A DNA stretch of 64,000 bases from Deltaproteobacteria bacterium (GTDB lineage: Bacteria > Myxococcota > Myxococcia > SLRQ01), in the NCBI GenBank assembly GCA_029210625.1, contig JARGFU010000017.1:96299-160298 (forward strand). The letters run 5' to 3'. The position numbers were made by a program, and so were the translations under genes. The notes under the pieces were generated by a model. It did no database searches, was not told the origin of the DNA, and worked only from the letters and a program-made list of their open reading frames with translations. Of the stretch, positions 38,642 to 47,596 are shown one piece after another. Position 1 is the stretch's first letter, and each line of letters opens with the position of its first letter.

Positions 38642-40572
38642 TGCGGCGCCTGCTCACGAGCCTGCTCTCGGGCGTGATCGTCGCCGGGCTGCTCTGGCCC
38701 GGCCTCGCCGAGGCGAAGGGCGCGTCCTTCTCGGCCAGCGTGAGCCGGGACAAGCTCGAGGTGGGCGAGACCCTCACCCTCGAGGTCACCCTCACCGTCG
38801 AGGATCGCAACAAGATCTCGCAGATCACCCTGCCGGGCCACGAGGGCTTCGAGCGGATCTCCTCGACCAAGTCGAGCCAGATGAGCTTCAGCTTCGGCTC
38901 CGGCGGACAGAGCCTGCAGCAGACCGAGGTCCACACCCTGGTGCTGCGGCCGACGAAGACCGGCGCGCTCACGATCACCCCGGGGGTGCTCGTCTACGAC
39001 GGCAAGACCTACAACACCCGCTCCCTGGTGGTGACCGTGCTGAAGGTGGGGCAGGGGCCGAAGCCACCGGCGCAGCCCCCGGGCGGCGGCGCCAGCCCCT
39101 TCGGGCCGGGCTTCGGCGGCGGCGGGAGCGGCCAGCCCGACCCCTACGATCCCTTCGCGGGATTCAACCCCTTCGACATGCTCCGGGGGGGAGGCGTCGC
39201 GGCAGGCGACGACGACATCGTCCTGCGGGCCACCGTGGACAAGAAGAAGGTGCTCCTCGGGGAGCAGATCACCTTCTACGTGCAGGTGCTGACCCGCTTC
39301 GACATCGCGGACTTCCCCACCTTCAACCTGCCCAAGCTCGACGGGTTCTGGGTCGAGGACCTCGCGAGCCCCAAGCGGATCACGCCCACCGTGAAGTACA
39401 TCAAGGGCGTCCCCTACCGCTCGTACCTCATCCGCCGCAAGGCGCTCTTCCCGGTGCAGACCGGCAAGGTGACCATCGACCCGGTGGAGGTGGAGATCGC
39501 CACCGGCCTCGGCTTCCTGCGCAGCGGCCGGACGGTGACCCGCCGCTCGAAGCCCATCGAGATCGAGGTGCTGCCCCTCCCCACCGAGGGCCGCCCCGAG
39601 GGCTTCCCCTCGATGAACGTCGGGGAGTGGAGCTTCGACGCCTCGGCCTCCGCCGACCGGGTCCCCCTCGGCCAGACCCTCACCCTGCGGCTGCGGGCCA
39701 GCGGCGAGGGCAACCTCGACTCCCTGGTGCTGCCCACCCTGGAGGAGGTCGACGGCTTCAAGGTCTACGAGCCCACCGAGAAGGTGACGCCGAAGATCCA
39801 GGGCACGCGCTTCGGCGGCACCAAGGTCTCCGAGGTGGTGCTGGTGCCGCAGCGCAGCGGCACCCTGCGCATCCCCCGCCTCTCGCTGGCCCACTTCGAT
39901 CCCGAGCGGGGGCAGTACTTCGTGCGCCGCAGCGATCCCATCGAGATCGAGGTGAGCGCCGGCGCCGGGGGTCAGGCGGCCCTGGCCGGCGGAGCCGCCG
40001 CCGGGAACGGCGCCCCCAAGGGGCCCACCAACCTCCTCGACCCCGAGGGCCTGCGCACCATCCGCTACTCCTCCGATCTGCGGCGCGTCCAGCCCGAGCC
40101 CTGGCACGGGCCGGTCTTCGCCTGGGTGCTCGCGCTGCCCCTCGGGCTCTTCCTGGCCTTCCTCCTGGGCGATCGCGTCCGGGACCACCTCCAGCGCCGC
40201 GCCGGGGCGGACCCGGGGCGCAAGGCCCAGGGGCTGGCCCGCGCCAAGCTGAAGGCCGCCCGCAAGCTCCGGAAGAAGGGGGCCTGGGGTGAGGCCTTCG
40301 CCGAGACCGAGCGGGCGCTCCTCGACTACGTCGCGGAGAAGAGCCGCATCCCCGCCCGCGGCATGCCCCGCCCCGAGCTCTCCTCGCGGCTGCTGGAGCT
40401 GGGCTTCGAGCCCGAGGCGGTCGACGCCCTCTGCACCGTCCTCGAGCGCGCCGAGACGGCCCGCTACTCGCCTGGCGAGCCCACCGCCGAGCAGGTGGAC
40501 AGCCTGCTGGAGAAGGCCGCCGAGGTGCTGGCGGCCCTCGCCGACGGCCCCTCGGGGGAGGTGGCGCGATGA
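38641..40572 (+). CDS. batD: BatD-like protein
   Basis: The 643-residue protein has an N-terminal signal (LLTSLLSGVIVAGLLWPGLAEA) and several beta-sandwich repeats (SASVSRDKLEVGETLTLEVT; RATVDKKKVLLGEQITFYVQV; SASADRVPLGQTLTLRLRA), a Gly-rich linker near 140-180, a membrane helix (VFAWVLALPLGLFLAFLLG at about 500) and a helical cytoplasmic end. This matches the BatD / oxygen-tolerance family. ATG 38641 overlaps BatB-C by one base (TGATG); GTG 38638 is also possible. It overlaps BatE by 4 bases. Confidence 0.9.
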   Translation: MRRLLTSLLSGVIVAGLLWPGLAEAKGASFSASVSRDKLEVGETLTLEVTLTVEDRNKISQITLPGHEGFERISSTKSSQMSFSFGSGGQSLQQTEVHTLVLRPTKTGALTITPGVLVYDGKTYNTRSLVVTVLKVGQGPKPPAQPPGGGASPFGPGFGGGGSGQPDPYDPFAGFNPFDMLRGGGVAAGDDDIVLRATVDKKKVLLGEQITFYVQVLTRFDIADFPTFNLPKLDGFWVEDLASPKRITPTVKYIKGVPYRSYLIRRKALFPVQTGKVTIDPVEVEIATGLGFLRSGRTVTRRSKPIEIEVLPLPTEGRPEGFPSMNVGEWSFDASASADRVPLGQTLTLRLRASGEGNLDSLVLPTLEEVDGFKVYEPTEKVTPKIQGTRFGGTKVSEVVLVPQRSGTLRIPRLSLAHFDPERGQYFVRRSDPIEIEVSAGAGGQAALAGGAAAGNGAPKGPTNLLDPEGLRTIRYSSDLRRVQPEPWHGPVFAWVLALPLGLFLAFLLGDRVRDHLQRRAGADPGRKAQGLARAKLKAARKLRKKGAWGEAFAETERALLDYVAEKSRIPARGMPRPELSSRLLELGFEPEAVDALCTVLERAETARYSPGEPTAEQVDSLLEKAAEVLAALADGPSGEVAR

Positions 40573-41420
40573 CCCTCCGGAATCGGGCCGCGCTCGCGGC
40601 GCCGCTCGCCGCTGCCCTCCTGGCGGTCCAGCCCCTGGCGTGGGCACAGGGCGAGGCGCCGGCCGAGGCCCCGGGCGGCGGGGCGGCGGCGGCCACCTCT
40701 CCCCGGACACCGGCCGAGGCCGAGCTGCTCTTCCGGCGCGCCAACGACACCTTCCTCTCCGGCGCTCCGGCGGAGGCCGCCCGCCTCTACACCCTGCTGG
40801 TCGAGGCGGGCTTCGGCAGCGCCGACGTGCACTACAACCTCGGCACCGCCGCCCTGAAGGCGGGGGATCTGGGGGTCGCCGTCCTGGCCTTCGAGCGGGC
40901 GCTGCGGGCGGACCCGGGGCACGAGGACGCCCGGGCCAACCTGGAGGCGGCGCTGGAGCGGAACGTCGACGAGGTGGTGGGCGCCGACGAGGGGCCGCCC
41001 TTCTTCGAGCGCCTGGCCCGGCGCCTGCCGGTGGCGCCCATCGCCTGGGGCTTCGCCGGGGCCTGGGTGCTCCTCTTCGGCGGGCTGCTCCTGCGGCGCC
41101 TCCAGCGGCTGCGCGGCCTGGCCACCACCGCCGCCGTCCTGGGGGGGGTGGCCTCCCTCCTCCTGGGCGCGGCGCTGGCCGATCTCTACTGGTACCGCGA
41201 GACCGTGCACCGGGCGGTGGTCACCGCGCCCGCGGTGAGCGTGCGCAAGGGGCCGGCGCCCCGCTTCGAGACGGCCTTCGAGATCCACCAGGGGCTGGTG
41301 GTGCGCGCGCTGGAGGCCGACGGCCCCTACCTGCGGGTGCAGCTGGCCAACGGCCTCGAGGGCTGGGTGCGACGAACGGACGTGGAGCCCATCGGCCGTG
41401 CGGGGTTACACTCTCCCTAG
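40569..41420 (+). CDS. BatE-like protein with TPR and SH3-like domain
   Basis: The 283-residue protein has a signal peptide (AALAAPLAAALLAVQPLAWA), TPR units (AELLFRRANDTFLSG; VHYNLGTAALKAGDLG; AFERALRADPGHEDARANL), two membrane helices (IAWGFAGAWVLLFGGLLL; LATTAAVLGGVASLLLGAALA), and a C-terminal bacterial SH3-like domain (VSVRKGPAPRFETAFEIHQG; EGWVRRTDVEPIG). It closes the Bat group. The stop is within a few bases of a small response regulator. Confidence 0.88.
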   Translation: MTLRNRAALAAPLAAALLAVQPLAWAQGEAPAEAPGGGAAAATSPRTPAEAELLFRRANDTFLSGAPAEAARLYTLLVEAGFGSADVHYNLGTAALKAGDLGVAVLAFERALRADPGHEDARANLEAALERNVDEVVGADEGPPFFERLARRLPVAPIAWGFAGAWVLLFGGLLLRRLQRLRGLATTAAVLGGVASLLLGAALADLYWYRETVHRAVVTAPAVSVRKGPAPRFETAFEIHQGLVVRALEADGPYLRVQLANGLEGWVRRTDVEPIGRAGLHSP

Positions 41421-41421
41421 T

Positions 41422-41823
41422 ATGGACACCGAGAGCTACCGGATCCTCCTGGTGGAGGACGAGCCTGTGATCCAGGAGCTGGTCTCCAGCATGCTGGGGG
41501 GCGAGATCCGCGGTCGCAACGTCGAGCTGAGGGTCGTGGCGAACGGCGCCGAGGCCGTACCGGCGGCGAAGCGGATGCTGCCCGACCTGGTCCTGCTGGA
41601 CATCGTCCTCCCGAGCCTGGACGGCATCGCGGTCTGCCGCCTGATCAATGCCGATCCCGCCCTGGGCCACACCCGGGTCTGCATGCTCACCGCCAGGGCG
41701 AGCGCCCGCGATCACCAGGACGCCGAGGCCGCCGGCGCCGACGCCTACGTCGAGAAGCCCTTCAAGGGGATGGATCTGATCGAGCTGGTGGAGAACCTCC
41801 TCACCGGCGAGGCCTTCCGCTGA
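41422..41823 (+). CDS. Single-domain response regulator
   Basis: 133 residues: YRILLVEDEPVIQELV (acidic pocket), LVLLDIVLPSLDGIAV (phosphoacceptor Asp about 61), VCMLTARASARDHQ and AYVEKPFKGMDL (conserved Lys). A CheY-type receiver without output domain. I use ATG 41422; TACACT at 41407-41412 lies 9 bases upstream and may be a -10 for a leaderless transcript separate from the Bat operon. It is followed by about 330 bases without a gene. Confidence 0.9.
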   Translation: MDTESYRILLVEDEPVIQELVSSMLGGEIRGRNVELRVVANGAEAVPAAKRMLPDLVLLDIVLPSLDGIAVCRLINADPALGHTRVCMLTARASARDHQDAEAAGADAYVEKPFKGMDLIELVENLLTGEAFR

Positions 41824-41954
41824 CCGGCTGAGGGGAGGCCTCCCCGGGTCTGAGGCTTCGACTCCCCAGCCGGACCCCACCCCCGGACGCCCGGTGCGCC
41901 GCAGCGCCCGCGGATCGCGCGCTCGGACGCCTCGCGGCGCTTGGCCCGCTTGTT

Positions 41955-42102
41955 GAAAGAGCCTGGGGTGCGAAGCGGCCGCCAGCCCCCATCGGGGGAG
42001 GGTGGGCGGTTCGAAGAGTCAAACAGATCGAGCCGGGGTAGCCCGCGACCCGCCCCGGATCAACCTGGCCGCCTCTGCATGGTGCAGGGGCGGTTCTTTT
42101 TT
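41955..42102 (+). ncRNA. Candidate small RNA
   Basis: In the 332-base gap 41824-42155 I see three folds in a row on the plus strand: CCGCC...GGCGG enclosing CCCCC-ATC-GGGGG (41979-42009), CCGGGG...CCCCGG (42033-42058), then a perfect 11-base terminator stem followed by TTCTTTTTT. A TTGGCCCGCTTGTTGAA block at 41941-41957 resembles a sigma-54 promoter but has GA for the invariant GC. No coding frame with protein character is present. Either an independent small RNA or a long 3' end of the response-regulator mRNA. The 5' end is a guess. Confidence 0.4.
42069..42102 (+). terminator. Very strong intrinsic terminator
   Basis: CCGCCTCTGCA (42069-42079), TGG loop, TGCAGGGGCGG (42083-42093), then TTCTTTTTT (42094-42102). 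All 11 pairs form (one T-G). It is one of the few T-tailed terminators in the window and lies 250 bases after the nearest plus-strand gene. Confidence 0.9.
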
Positions 42103-42155
42103 ACGGGGGTGCCGCGCACCCCCGCCCCGCCGGGTCCCTACTCCCGTACGAATCG

Positions 42156-42902
42156 TCAACCAGCGCCGATCCGGTACTGCAGGCGGCGCAGGAGGGAGAC
42201 GATCATCCCCCCCTCCCGCTGGTTGGGGTGGCCGTGGAGCAGCACCCGCTCCAGCTCGTTCAGGATGCGGTCGGGGCTCTGGGGATCGAGGAAGTCGACC
42301 TCCAGCAGGAGGGCCCGGGCCTCGGTGCGGATGCGCTCGAGGACCCGGGGGTCGAGGGGCTCGGTCCCGGCCTCGCTCGCCTCCGGCGGAGGGGCGGGGG
42401 CCTCGGCCTCCGCCCGCAGGCGGGCCAGCTCCCAGCCGTGGAGGAGCACGGCCTGGGCCAGGTTGAGGGCGGGCGCGGCCTCGTGGGTCTCGATCCGGGA
42501 GACCAGGTGCGCCTTGCGGATCGCCCAGCCGGGCAGCCCGCTGCTCTCGTTGCCGAAGAGGAGGGCGACGCGCTCACCCGCGGCCTGCTGCTCGAGGATG
42601 TAGCGGGCCGCCTCGGTGGGGCCGACGCTGCGATCCCCGTGGCGCACGCGGGCGGTGGTCGCCACCACCCGGCTGAAGTTGCCCCAGGCCTCCTCGAGGG
42701 CCGGCGAGACCATGGCCTGCTCCAGGACCTCGGCGGCGCCGGCGGCCACCCGCCGGGCGTGGGCCAGGTCGAAGCCGGAGGGGTCGGCCAGCAGGATCCG
42801 GGTGAGGCCGAAGTTGGCGCAGGCGCGGGCGGCCGAGCCCACGTTCACCGGCGAGCGCGTCTGGTGGAGGACCACCGTGACCGAGCCGGCGGGGAAGCTC
42901 AA
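42156..42902 (-). CDS. TrmJ-like tRNA/rRNA 2'-O-methyltransferase (SpoU family)
   Basis: The 248-residue protein has the SPOUT motifs: RSPVNVGSAARACANFGL (motif 1), ALLFGNESSGLPGWAI (motif 2) and APALNLAQAVLL (motif 3), placing it with TrmJ, which methylates position 32 of tRNA. A C-terminal helical extension (LLLEVDFLDPQSPDRILNELERVL) is like TrmJ dimer tail. I start at TTG 42902, which overlaps the upstream gene's stop (TTGA). TrmJ is strongly suggested but other SpoU methylases cannot be excluded. Confidence 0.85.
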   Translation of the reverse strand: MSFPAGSVTVVLHQTRSPVNVGSAARACANFGLTRILLADPSGFDLAHARRVAAGAAEVLEQAMVSPALEEAWGNFSRVVATTARVRHGDRSVGPTEAARYILEQQAAGERVALLFGNESSGLPGWAIRKAHLVSRIETHEAAPALNLAQAVLLHGWELARLRAEAEAPAPPPEASEAGTEPLDPRVLERIRTEARALLLEVDFLDPQSPDRILNELERVLLHGHPNQREGGMIVSLLRRLQYRIGAG

Positions 42903-43633
42903 AAGCTCACTTCCCGGACGGCCTCGCTGCGCCGCGGCAGGAGGGCCTCGACGGCGGCGCCGACGATCATCGAGAGGCCCGCCCCGAGGAGGACGCCGCC
43001 GGGCCAGCGCCGCCCCTCCTGCTCGGTGGCCAGCATCAGCACCCCCGCGCCTCCGACCAGGAGGCCCGAGCCGGAGAGGACCCCGGTGGTGGTCCAGGAG
43101 CGGGGGCGGGTGTGGACCACCCGCTCGGTGGCCCCCCGGACGGCCTCCCGCGGGAAGATGGCGACCAGGTCGGCGTAGGTCTTCTTCTCCAGGGCCAGGT
43201 CGCCCTCGGGGGCCCCCTTGAGCTCCCGGGCGGTGACCACCCGCAGGGGCAGGTGCAGCTGGCCCTCCTTCTCCTCGAGCTGATCGAGGCTGCCGGGGAA
43301 GGACATCAGCCCCCGGTCGTCGACGACGTCGATCCAGCCGCGATCGCAGGGGCGGCAGAGGAGGGTGAGGGAGCCGCTGCTCGCCCGGCGCACCTCCACC
43401 TCGGGGGCCTCGCTGATGCCGGTGGCCGGGGAGACCAGCCGCGCCCGGGCCTCGGAGGGGCCGGCGGCCGGGGGGGCCAGCCACTTCGCGGGATCGGCGT
43501 CCGGGGGTGGGACCGCCAGCCCCACCCGGGTGGGATCGTCGAGCTTCAGCTCGGTGATCGCGCTGCGGGTCGCGCAGCCGGTCGCGAGGAGGAGGGACAG
43601 GGCGAGCAGGGGCAGGGTGCGTCGGGTCTTCAC
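42899..43633 (-). CDS. Lipoprotein with C-terminal membrane helices
   Basis: The 244-residue product begins at GTG 43633 (KTRRTLPLLALSLLLATGC; lipobox Cys near 20). The middle (residues 60-150) has EVRRASSGSLTLLCRPCDRGW, a CxxC that may bind metal or form a disulfide. The end has two helices (TTGVLSGSGLLVGGAGVLML; PGGVLLGAGLSMIVGAAVEAL). I do not recognise the family. It overlaps the methyltransferase gene downstream by 4 bases. Alternative start further up would give a non-signal N-terminus, so GTG is favoured. Confidence 0.72.
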   Translation of the reverse strand: MKTRRTLPLLALSLLLATGCATRSAITELKLDDPTRVGLAVPPPDADPAKWLAPPAAGPSEARARLVSPATGISEAPEVEVRRASSGSLTLLCRPCDRGWIDVVDDRGLMSFPGSLDQLEEKEGQLHLPLRVVTARELKGAPEGDLALEKKTYADLVAIFPREAVRGATERVVHTRPRSWTTTGVLSGSGLLVGGAGVLMLATEQEGRRWPGGVLLGAGLSMIVGAAVEALLPRRSEAVREVSF

Positions 43634-43799
43634 GATGGGAGGTTCTACACCCTTTCGAGGGCTTCGAACGACACCCCTGCCCCGGGAATCCCGATCGGCC
43701 CCGAATGGAATCTCCCGGTCGACGGTTCGTCCCACCGGGCGCACCTTCCCTCCGCTCCCCTTCGCATCCGGCGCCGCTCGTGATCTCCTACGGCCTCCC

Positions 43800-45158
43800 A
43801 TGACCTCGATCCTCCTCGCCCTGCTCGCCCTGAACCCCTCCGCCGACCTGGCCGCAGGCAAGGCCGCCCTGCGCGCCAAGGATCCGGACGCCGCGAAGGC
43901 CGCCCTGCAGCGCTGCGTCACGGCCGCCCCCGAGAGCGTCGACTGCCACTGGGAGCTGGGCTGGGCCCACTGGCTCTCCCGGGACTGGGACGCCACCGTC
44001 GAGAGCTGGGAGGTGGTCGAGCGCCTGGCGCCGGACCACCCGGAGCTCGAGCGCTACCTGGGCGAGGCCCGCGGCCAGCAGAAGCTCCGCGCCGAGCTGA
44101 AGGCCGAGGAGGCCGCCGCGCCCACCCTGCCACCGGCCGCCGCCGCGCCGGGCGGGCCGGCCGCCGGGGCCCTCGACTCGCCCCTGCCGATGAAGCTGCG
44201 CCTGCGGGCGGTGGGGGACGTCATGCTCGGCACCGACTTCCCGGCGGGTCACCTCCCCCCCGAGGACGGGGCCCGGATGCTCACGGCCGTCGAGGCCCTG
44301 ATGCGCGACGCGGACCTCACCTTCATCAACCTCGAGGGCCCCCTCTGCGACTCGGGCGAGACCCGGAAGTGCGCCAAGGGGGGCAACTGCTACGCCTTCC
44401 GGACCCCCACCCGCTACGGCAAGTTCCTGAAGGCCGCCGGCGCCGACCTGGCCTCGACGGCCAACAACCACAGCGGGGACTTCGGGGAGGAGTGCCGCCG
44501 CGAGACCGAGGCCACCCTCGACGGGCTGGGCATCGCCTGGTCGGGGCCGCCGGGGAGCATCGCCACCGCCGACGCCGGGGGCCTGCGGGTGGCGATGATC
44601 GCCTTCCACACCTCGGGCGCGACCAACAACGTGAACGATCACCAGACAGCCCAGGCGCTGGTGAAGCGAGCCCAGCGCGGCCACGATCTGGTGATCGTCT
44701 CCTTCCACGGCGGGGCCGAGGGCAAGAAGGCGCTCCACGTCCCCGAGGGTGGGGAGAGCTTCTACGGAGAGAACCGCGGTGACCTGCGCAAGTTCGCCCG
44801 GGCGGTGATCGACGCCGGCGCCGATCTGGTCCTCGGGCACGGGCCGCACGTGCCCCGGGGGATGGAGCTCTACCAGGACCGCCTCATCGCCTACTCCCTG
44901 GGCAACTTCGCCACCTACGGTCGCTTCAACCTGTCGGGGCCCCTGGCGCTGGGCTACGTCCTGGAGGTCGAGCTGGCCTCGGACGGCCGCTTCGAGGGCG
45001 GCCGGATCTTCTCGACCCGCCAGGAGGGCAAGGGCGTGCCCGTCCTCGACGAGCACGGCGAGGCCGCCCAGCTGATCCGCAAGCTCTCCCGGGAGGACTT
45101 CGGCGAGCGCGGCGTGCGAGTGGCCAAGGACGGCCGGATCCTGAGGCCCGCAGGATGA
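43800..45158 (+). CDS. CapA-like metallophosphatase-fold protein with TPR-like N-terminus
   Basis: 452 residues. The start (TSILLALLALNPSA) may be a short signal. Residues 20-90 are TPR-like (AGKAALRAKDPDAAKAALQR). The rest is a CapA/PGA synthesis domain of the calcineurin-like fold: RAVGDVMLGTDFP, FINLEGPLCD, ASTANNHSGDFGE, VIVSFHGGAEGK, DLVLGHGPHVPRGMELY and LIAYSLGNFATYG. CapA proteins are needed for poly-gamma-glutamate capsule synthesis or export, but many relatives have unknown roles and likely hydrolase activity. It heads a coupled set (ATGA overlap) with a PHP protein and an alkaline-phosphatase-superfamily protein. Confidence 0.9.
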   Translation: MTSILLALLALNPSADLAAGKAALRAKDPDAAKAALQRCVTAAPESVDCHWELGWAHWLSRDWDATVESWEVVERLAPDHPELERYLGEARGQQKLRAELKAEEAAAPTLPPAAAAPGGPAAGALDSPLPMKLRLRAVGDVMLGTDFPAGHLPPEDGARMLTAVEALMRDADLTFINLEGPLCDSGETRKCAKGGNCYAFRTPTRYGKFLKAAGADLASTANNHSGDFGEECRRETEATLDGLGIAWSGPPGSIATADAGGLRVAMIAFHTSGATNNVNDHQTAQALVKRAQRGHDLVIVSFHGGAEGKKALHVPEGGESFYGENRGDLRKFARAVIDAGADLVLGHGPHVPRGMELYQDRLIAYSLGNFATYGRFNLSGPLALGYVLEVELASDGRFEGGRIFSTRQEGKGVPVLDEHGEAAQLIRKLSREDFGERGVRVAKDGRILRPAG

Positions 45159-47596
45159 GGGCCGCATCGTCGCTGTCGATCGGAGGCCTGCTCCTCTTCG
45201 CCGGGTTCGCGCTGGCCCGCCCGCCCGAGGCCCGGGCCGCCGACCCGGCCGACCCGGCCGATCCCCACGCGCCCACGCCGAGCGAGGCCATCGCCGCGGC
45301 GAAGGCGGGCGGTCCCGCCCGGCTCGTGCCCGGCGGCGAGGCCGTCGACGGCGTGAAGAGGGACGAGGTGCGGGTGGTCCGCCCCGGGGAGGAGATCGAC
45401 GAGGGCGATCTGGTCGTCGACGAGCGGGGGAGGGCAACCCTGGCCGTGGTGCGCCGTCGAGGGGAGGGCGAGGAGATCATCGTCCTCCGCACCCGCACCC
45501 CCGAGGGGAAGTTCGCTCCCACCGAGGTCGTCAGCCCCAAGGCGACGAAGGGCCAGCGGGCCTGGCACCCGCGCCTGGCCACCGGGCCGGAGGGGGCCGT
45601 CTGGCTCACCTGGTGCGGGATCGCGAAGGCCGAGCGGGGCAAGCACCGGCGTGAGGTCTACCTGCGCCGCATCGCCCCGAACCGGGCGAGGCCTCGCATC
45701 ACCGTCTCGACCGGCCTGGAGGCCAGCGACGATCGTCACTGCGATCCGGTGATCGCCGTGGATGGAGAGGGCGGCCCGGTGGTGGCCTGGGAGGCCGGCG
45801 AGCGCATCGCCTGGCGGCGCTACGACGAGCAGGGCAAGGCGCGGGGCCCGGCGAGCTTCGCCTCCGCGGGCCCCCTCGACCGCCGGCCCTCCCTCCTGGT
45901 CCGCGGCGACGAGGTCCTGCTGGCCTGGGACCGCTGGGTCGATCACCGCGACCTGCGCTCCCGGGATCCCACCTACGAGATCTGGCTGCGGCGCGGTGAG
46001 GCCGCGCCGGAGCAGCTCCTGGCCGACCCGGGGATCGAGGCGGCGCCCCACCTCTTCGCCGGGCCCGGCGGCGAGGCGTGGATGGTCTTCCACCAGACGG
46101 TCCCGCCGGGGCTGGTGAAGACGACGCGGCTGGTCGCGCTCGGGCCGGAGGGCCCGACGACCCTCGCCGGCGAGGACGCCCTCGGCGGCGTGGTGAACGA
46201 GGGGGAGAGCCAGGGCGCCGAGTTCCCCGCGGCGGTGACCCTGCCCTCCGGGAGGGTCGTGGCCGTGAGCCGCCCCTCCCAGGGTGCCTTCCTCCACCGC
46301 TTCGACGAGGGCGGCCGCCGGCCGATCCTCGATCTCACCCGCCGGGGCTGGGGTGCCCGGGGCCGCCGGATGGCCATCGCCGCCGCGCCCGACGGCAGCG
46401 TGCTGATCCTGCGGCGGGCCCGGCACGAGGTGGTGCTCGAGCGCCTGCTCGTCCCGCCCGGCGGCGCCCCGAAGCTGGAGACCGGGCTCGCGCGCTCGCC
46501 GCGCTCCGCCTGGCCCTACACCCGGCCCACCGCCAGCCCCCCCGCCTGGCAGCCCGGCCCGGTCCTCTTCGGCGACGTGCACATGCACTCGGCCATCAGC
46601 GACGGCACCGGCGCGCCCGACGAGGTCCTCGCCCGAGCTCACACCCGCGGCCTCGACTTCGCCGTGCTCACCGATCACGACTACGTGGTGGGCAGCCAGA
46701 TGGCGCTCTCGGAGCACGACGAGATCTCCTGGCTCACCGATGTCTTCGATCGCCTGCCGCAGTTCGCGGCCCTCCACGGCTACGAGTGGACCACCCCGCC
46801 GGTGCCCACGGGCTTCGGGCACCGCAACGTCTACTTCCGGGGCGCGCCCCCGGAGACCGTCTTCGGCTCGAAGGGCGTGGCCCCGACCACCGCCGACCTC
46901 AACGCGAAGCTGGCGAAGGAGAAGGCCTTCACCGCGCCCCACCACACCGCCTGGACGGGCACCGACTGGGAGGGCTACCAGCCCGAGATCCAGCGGCACT
47001 TCGAGGTTGTCTCCGCCCACGGCGCCTTCGAGGGGAAGGACACGAGCCCCATCGCGCCGCGGGGAGAGCTCGAGGGCTTCTTCGCCCTCGACGGCCTGAA
47101 GGCCGGGCACGTCTTCGGCTTCCTCGGCGGCTCGGACGGTCACGGCCTGCTCTGGCACCACGGCATCGCCCGCCGGGCCGACTCCTGGGCCCTGGGGCTG
47201 ACCGGCGTGCGCCTCGGGGTCGAGGCCGACCCCGAGGATCGCGGCGCGCTCTGGGACGGGCTCTTCGCCCGCCGGACGGTGGCGACCTCCGGGGTGCGGA
47301 TGGAGGCCTACCTGCAGGTGGGCGGGCTGGCGCCGGGCGAGGTCGGGACGGTCCCGGCCTCGGCGCCGGTGCGCATCGCGCTGCGGGCCCGCCGGGCGCC
47401 GGTCCTGCTGCAGCTGGTGCGCGACGGCCAGGTGGTCTGGGAGACGACGACCTCCACGCCCACCTTCGACCTGGACTGGAAGGACGAGGGCCTCGCGCCC
47501 GGCAAGCACTTCCACTACCTGCGGGCCATCGTGGGCCAGAGCGCGGGTGAGGCGGAGGTGGTCTGGACCAGCCCTATCTTCTCGACGGTGGAATGA
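45155..47596 (+). CDS. Exported PHP-domain hydrolase with beta-repeat N-terminus
   Basis: The 813-residue protein has a signal peptide (SSLSIGGLLLFAGFALA), a N-terminal half with beta-propeller-like strand pairs (RAWHPRLATGPEGAVWLTW; CDPVIAVDGEGGPVVAWEA; RRPSLLVRGDEVLLAWDRW), then a PHP metal-dependent phosphoesterase domain around residues 465-700: FGDVHMHSAISDGTG (HxH), DFAVLTDHDY, TAPHHTAWTG and SDGHG. This is similar to DUF3604-type extracellular PHP proteins, whose substrates are not known. It overlaps both neighbours by 4 bases, so the trio is translationally coupled. Predicted periplasmic or extracellular. Confidence 0.88.
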   Translation: MRAASSLSIGGLLLFAGFALARPPEARAADPADPADPHAPTPSEAIAAAKAGGPARLVPGGEAVDGVKRDEVRVVRPGEEIDEGDLVVDERGRATLAVVRRRGEGEEIIVLRTRTPEGKFAPTEVVSPKATKGQRAWHPRLATGPEGAVWLTWCGIAKAERGKHRREVYLRRIAPNRARPRITVSTGLEASDDRHCDPVIAVDGEGGPVVAWEAGERIAWRRYDEQGKARGPASFASAGPLDRRPSLLVRGDEVLLAWDRWVDHRDLRSRDPTYEIWLRRGEAAPEQLLADPGIEAAPHLFAGPGGEAWMVFHQTVPPGLVKTTRLVALGPEGPTTLAGEDALGGVVNEGESQGAEFPAAVTLPSGRVVAVSRPSQGAFLHRFDEGGRRPILDLTRRGWGARGRRMAIAAAPDGSVLILRRARHEVVLERLLVPPGGAPKLETGLARSPRSAWPYTRPTASPPAWQPGPVLFGDVHMHSAISDGTGAPDEVLARAHTRGLDFAVLTDHDYVVGSQMALSEHDEISWLTDVFDRLPQFAALHGYEWTTPPVPTGFGHRNVYFRGAPPETVFGSKGVAPTTADLNAKLAKEKAFTAPHHTAWTGTDWEGYQPEIQRHFEVVSAHGAFEGKDTSPIAPRGELEGFFALDGLKAGHVFGFLGGSDGHGLLWHHGIARRADSWALGLTGVRLGVEADPEDRGALWDGLFARRTVATSGVRMEAYLQVGGLAPGEVGTVPASAPVRIALRARRAPVLLQLVRDGQVVWETTTSTPTFDLDWKDEGLAPGKHFHYLRAIVGQSAGEAEVVWTSPIFSTVE

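Noticed and set aside
41941..41957. Sigma-54 promoter
   Set aside because: The -12 element is TTGA, lacking the nearly invariant GC; kept only as a lead in the findings.
41955..42102. Retron non-coding RNA
   Set aside because: No reverse transcriptase gene near, and the folds do not show the msr/msd arrangement.
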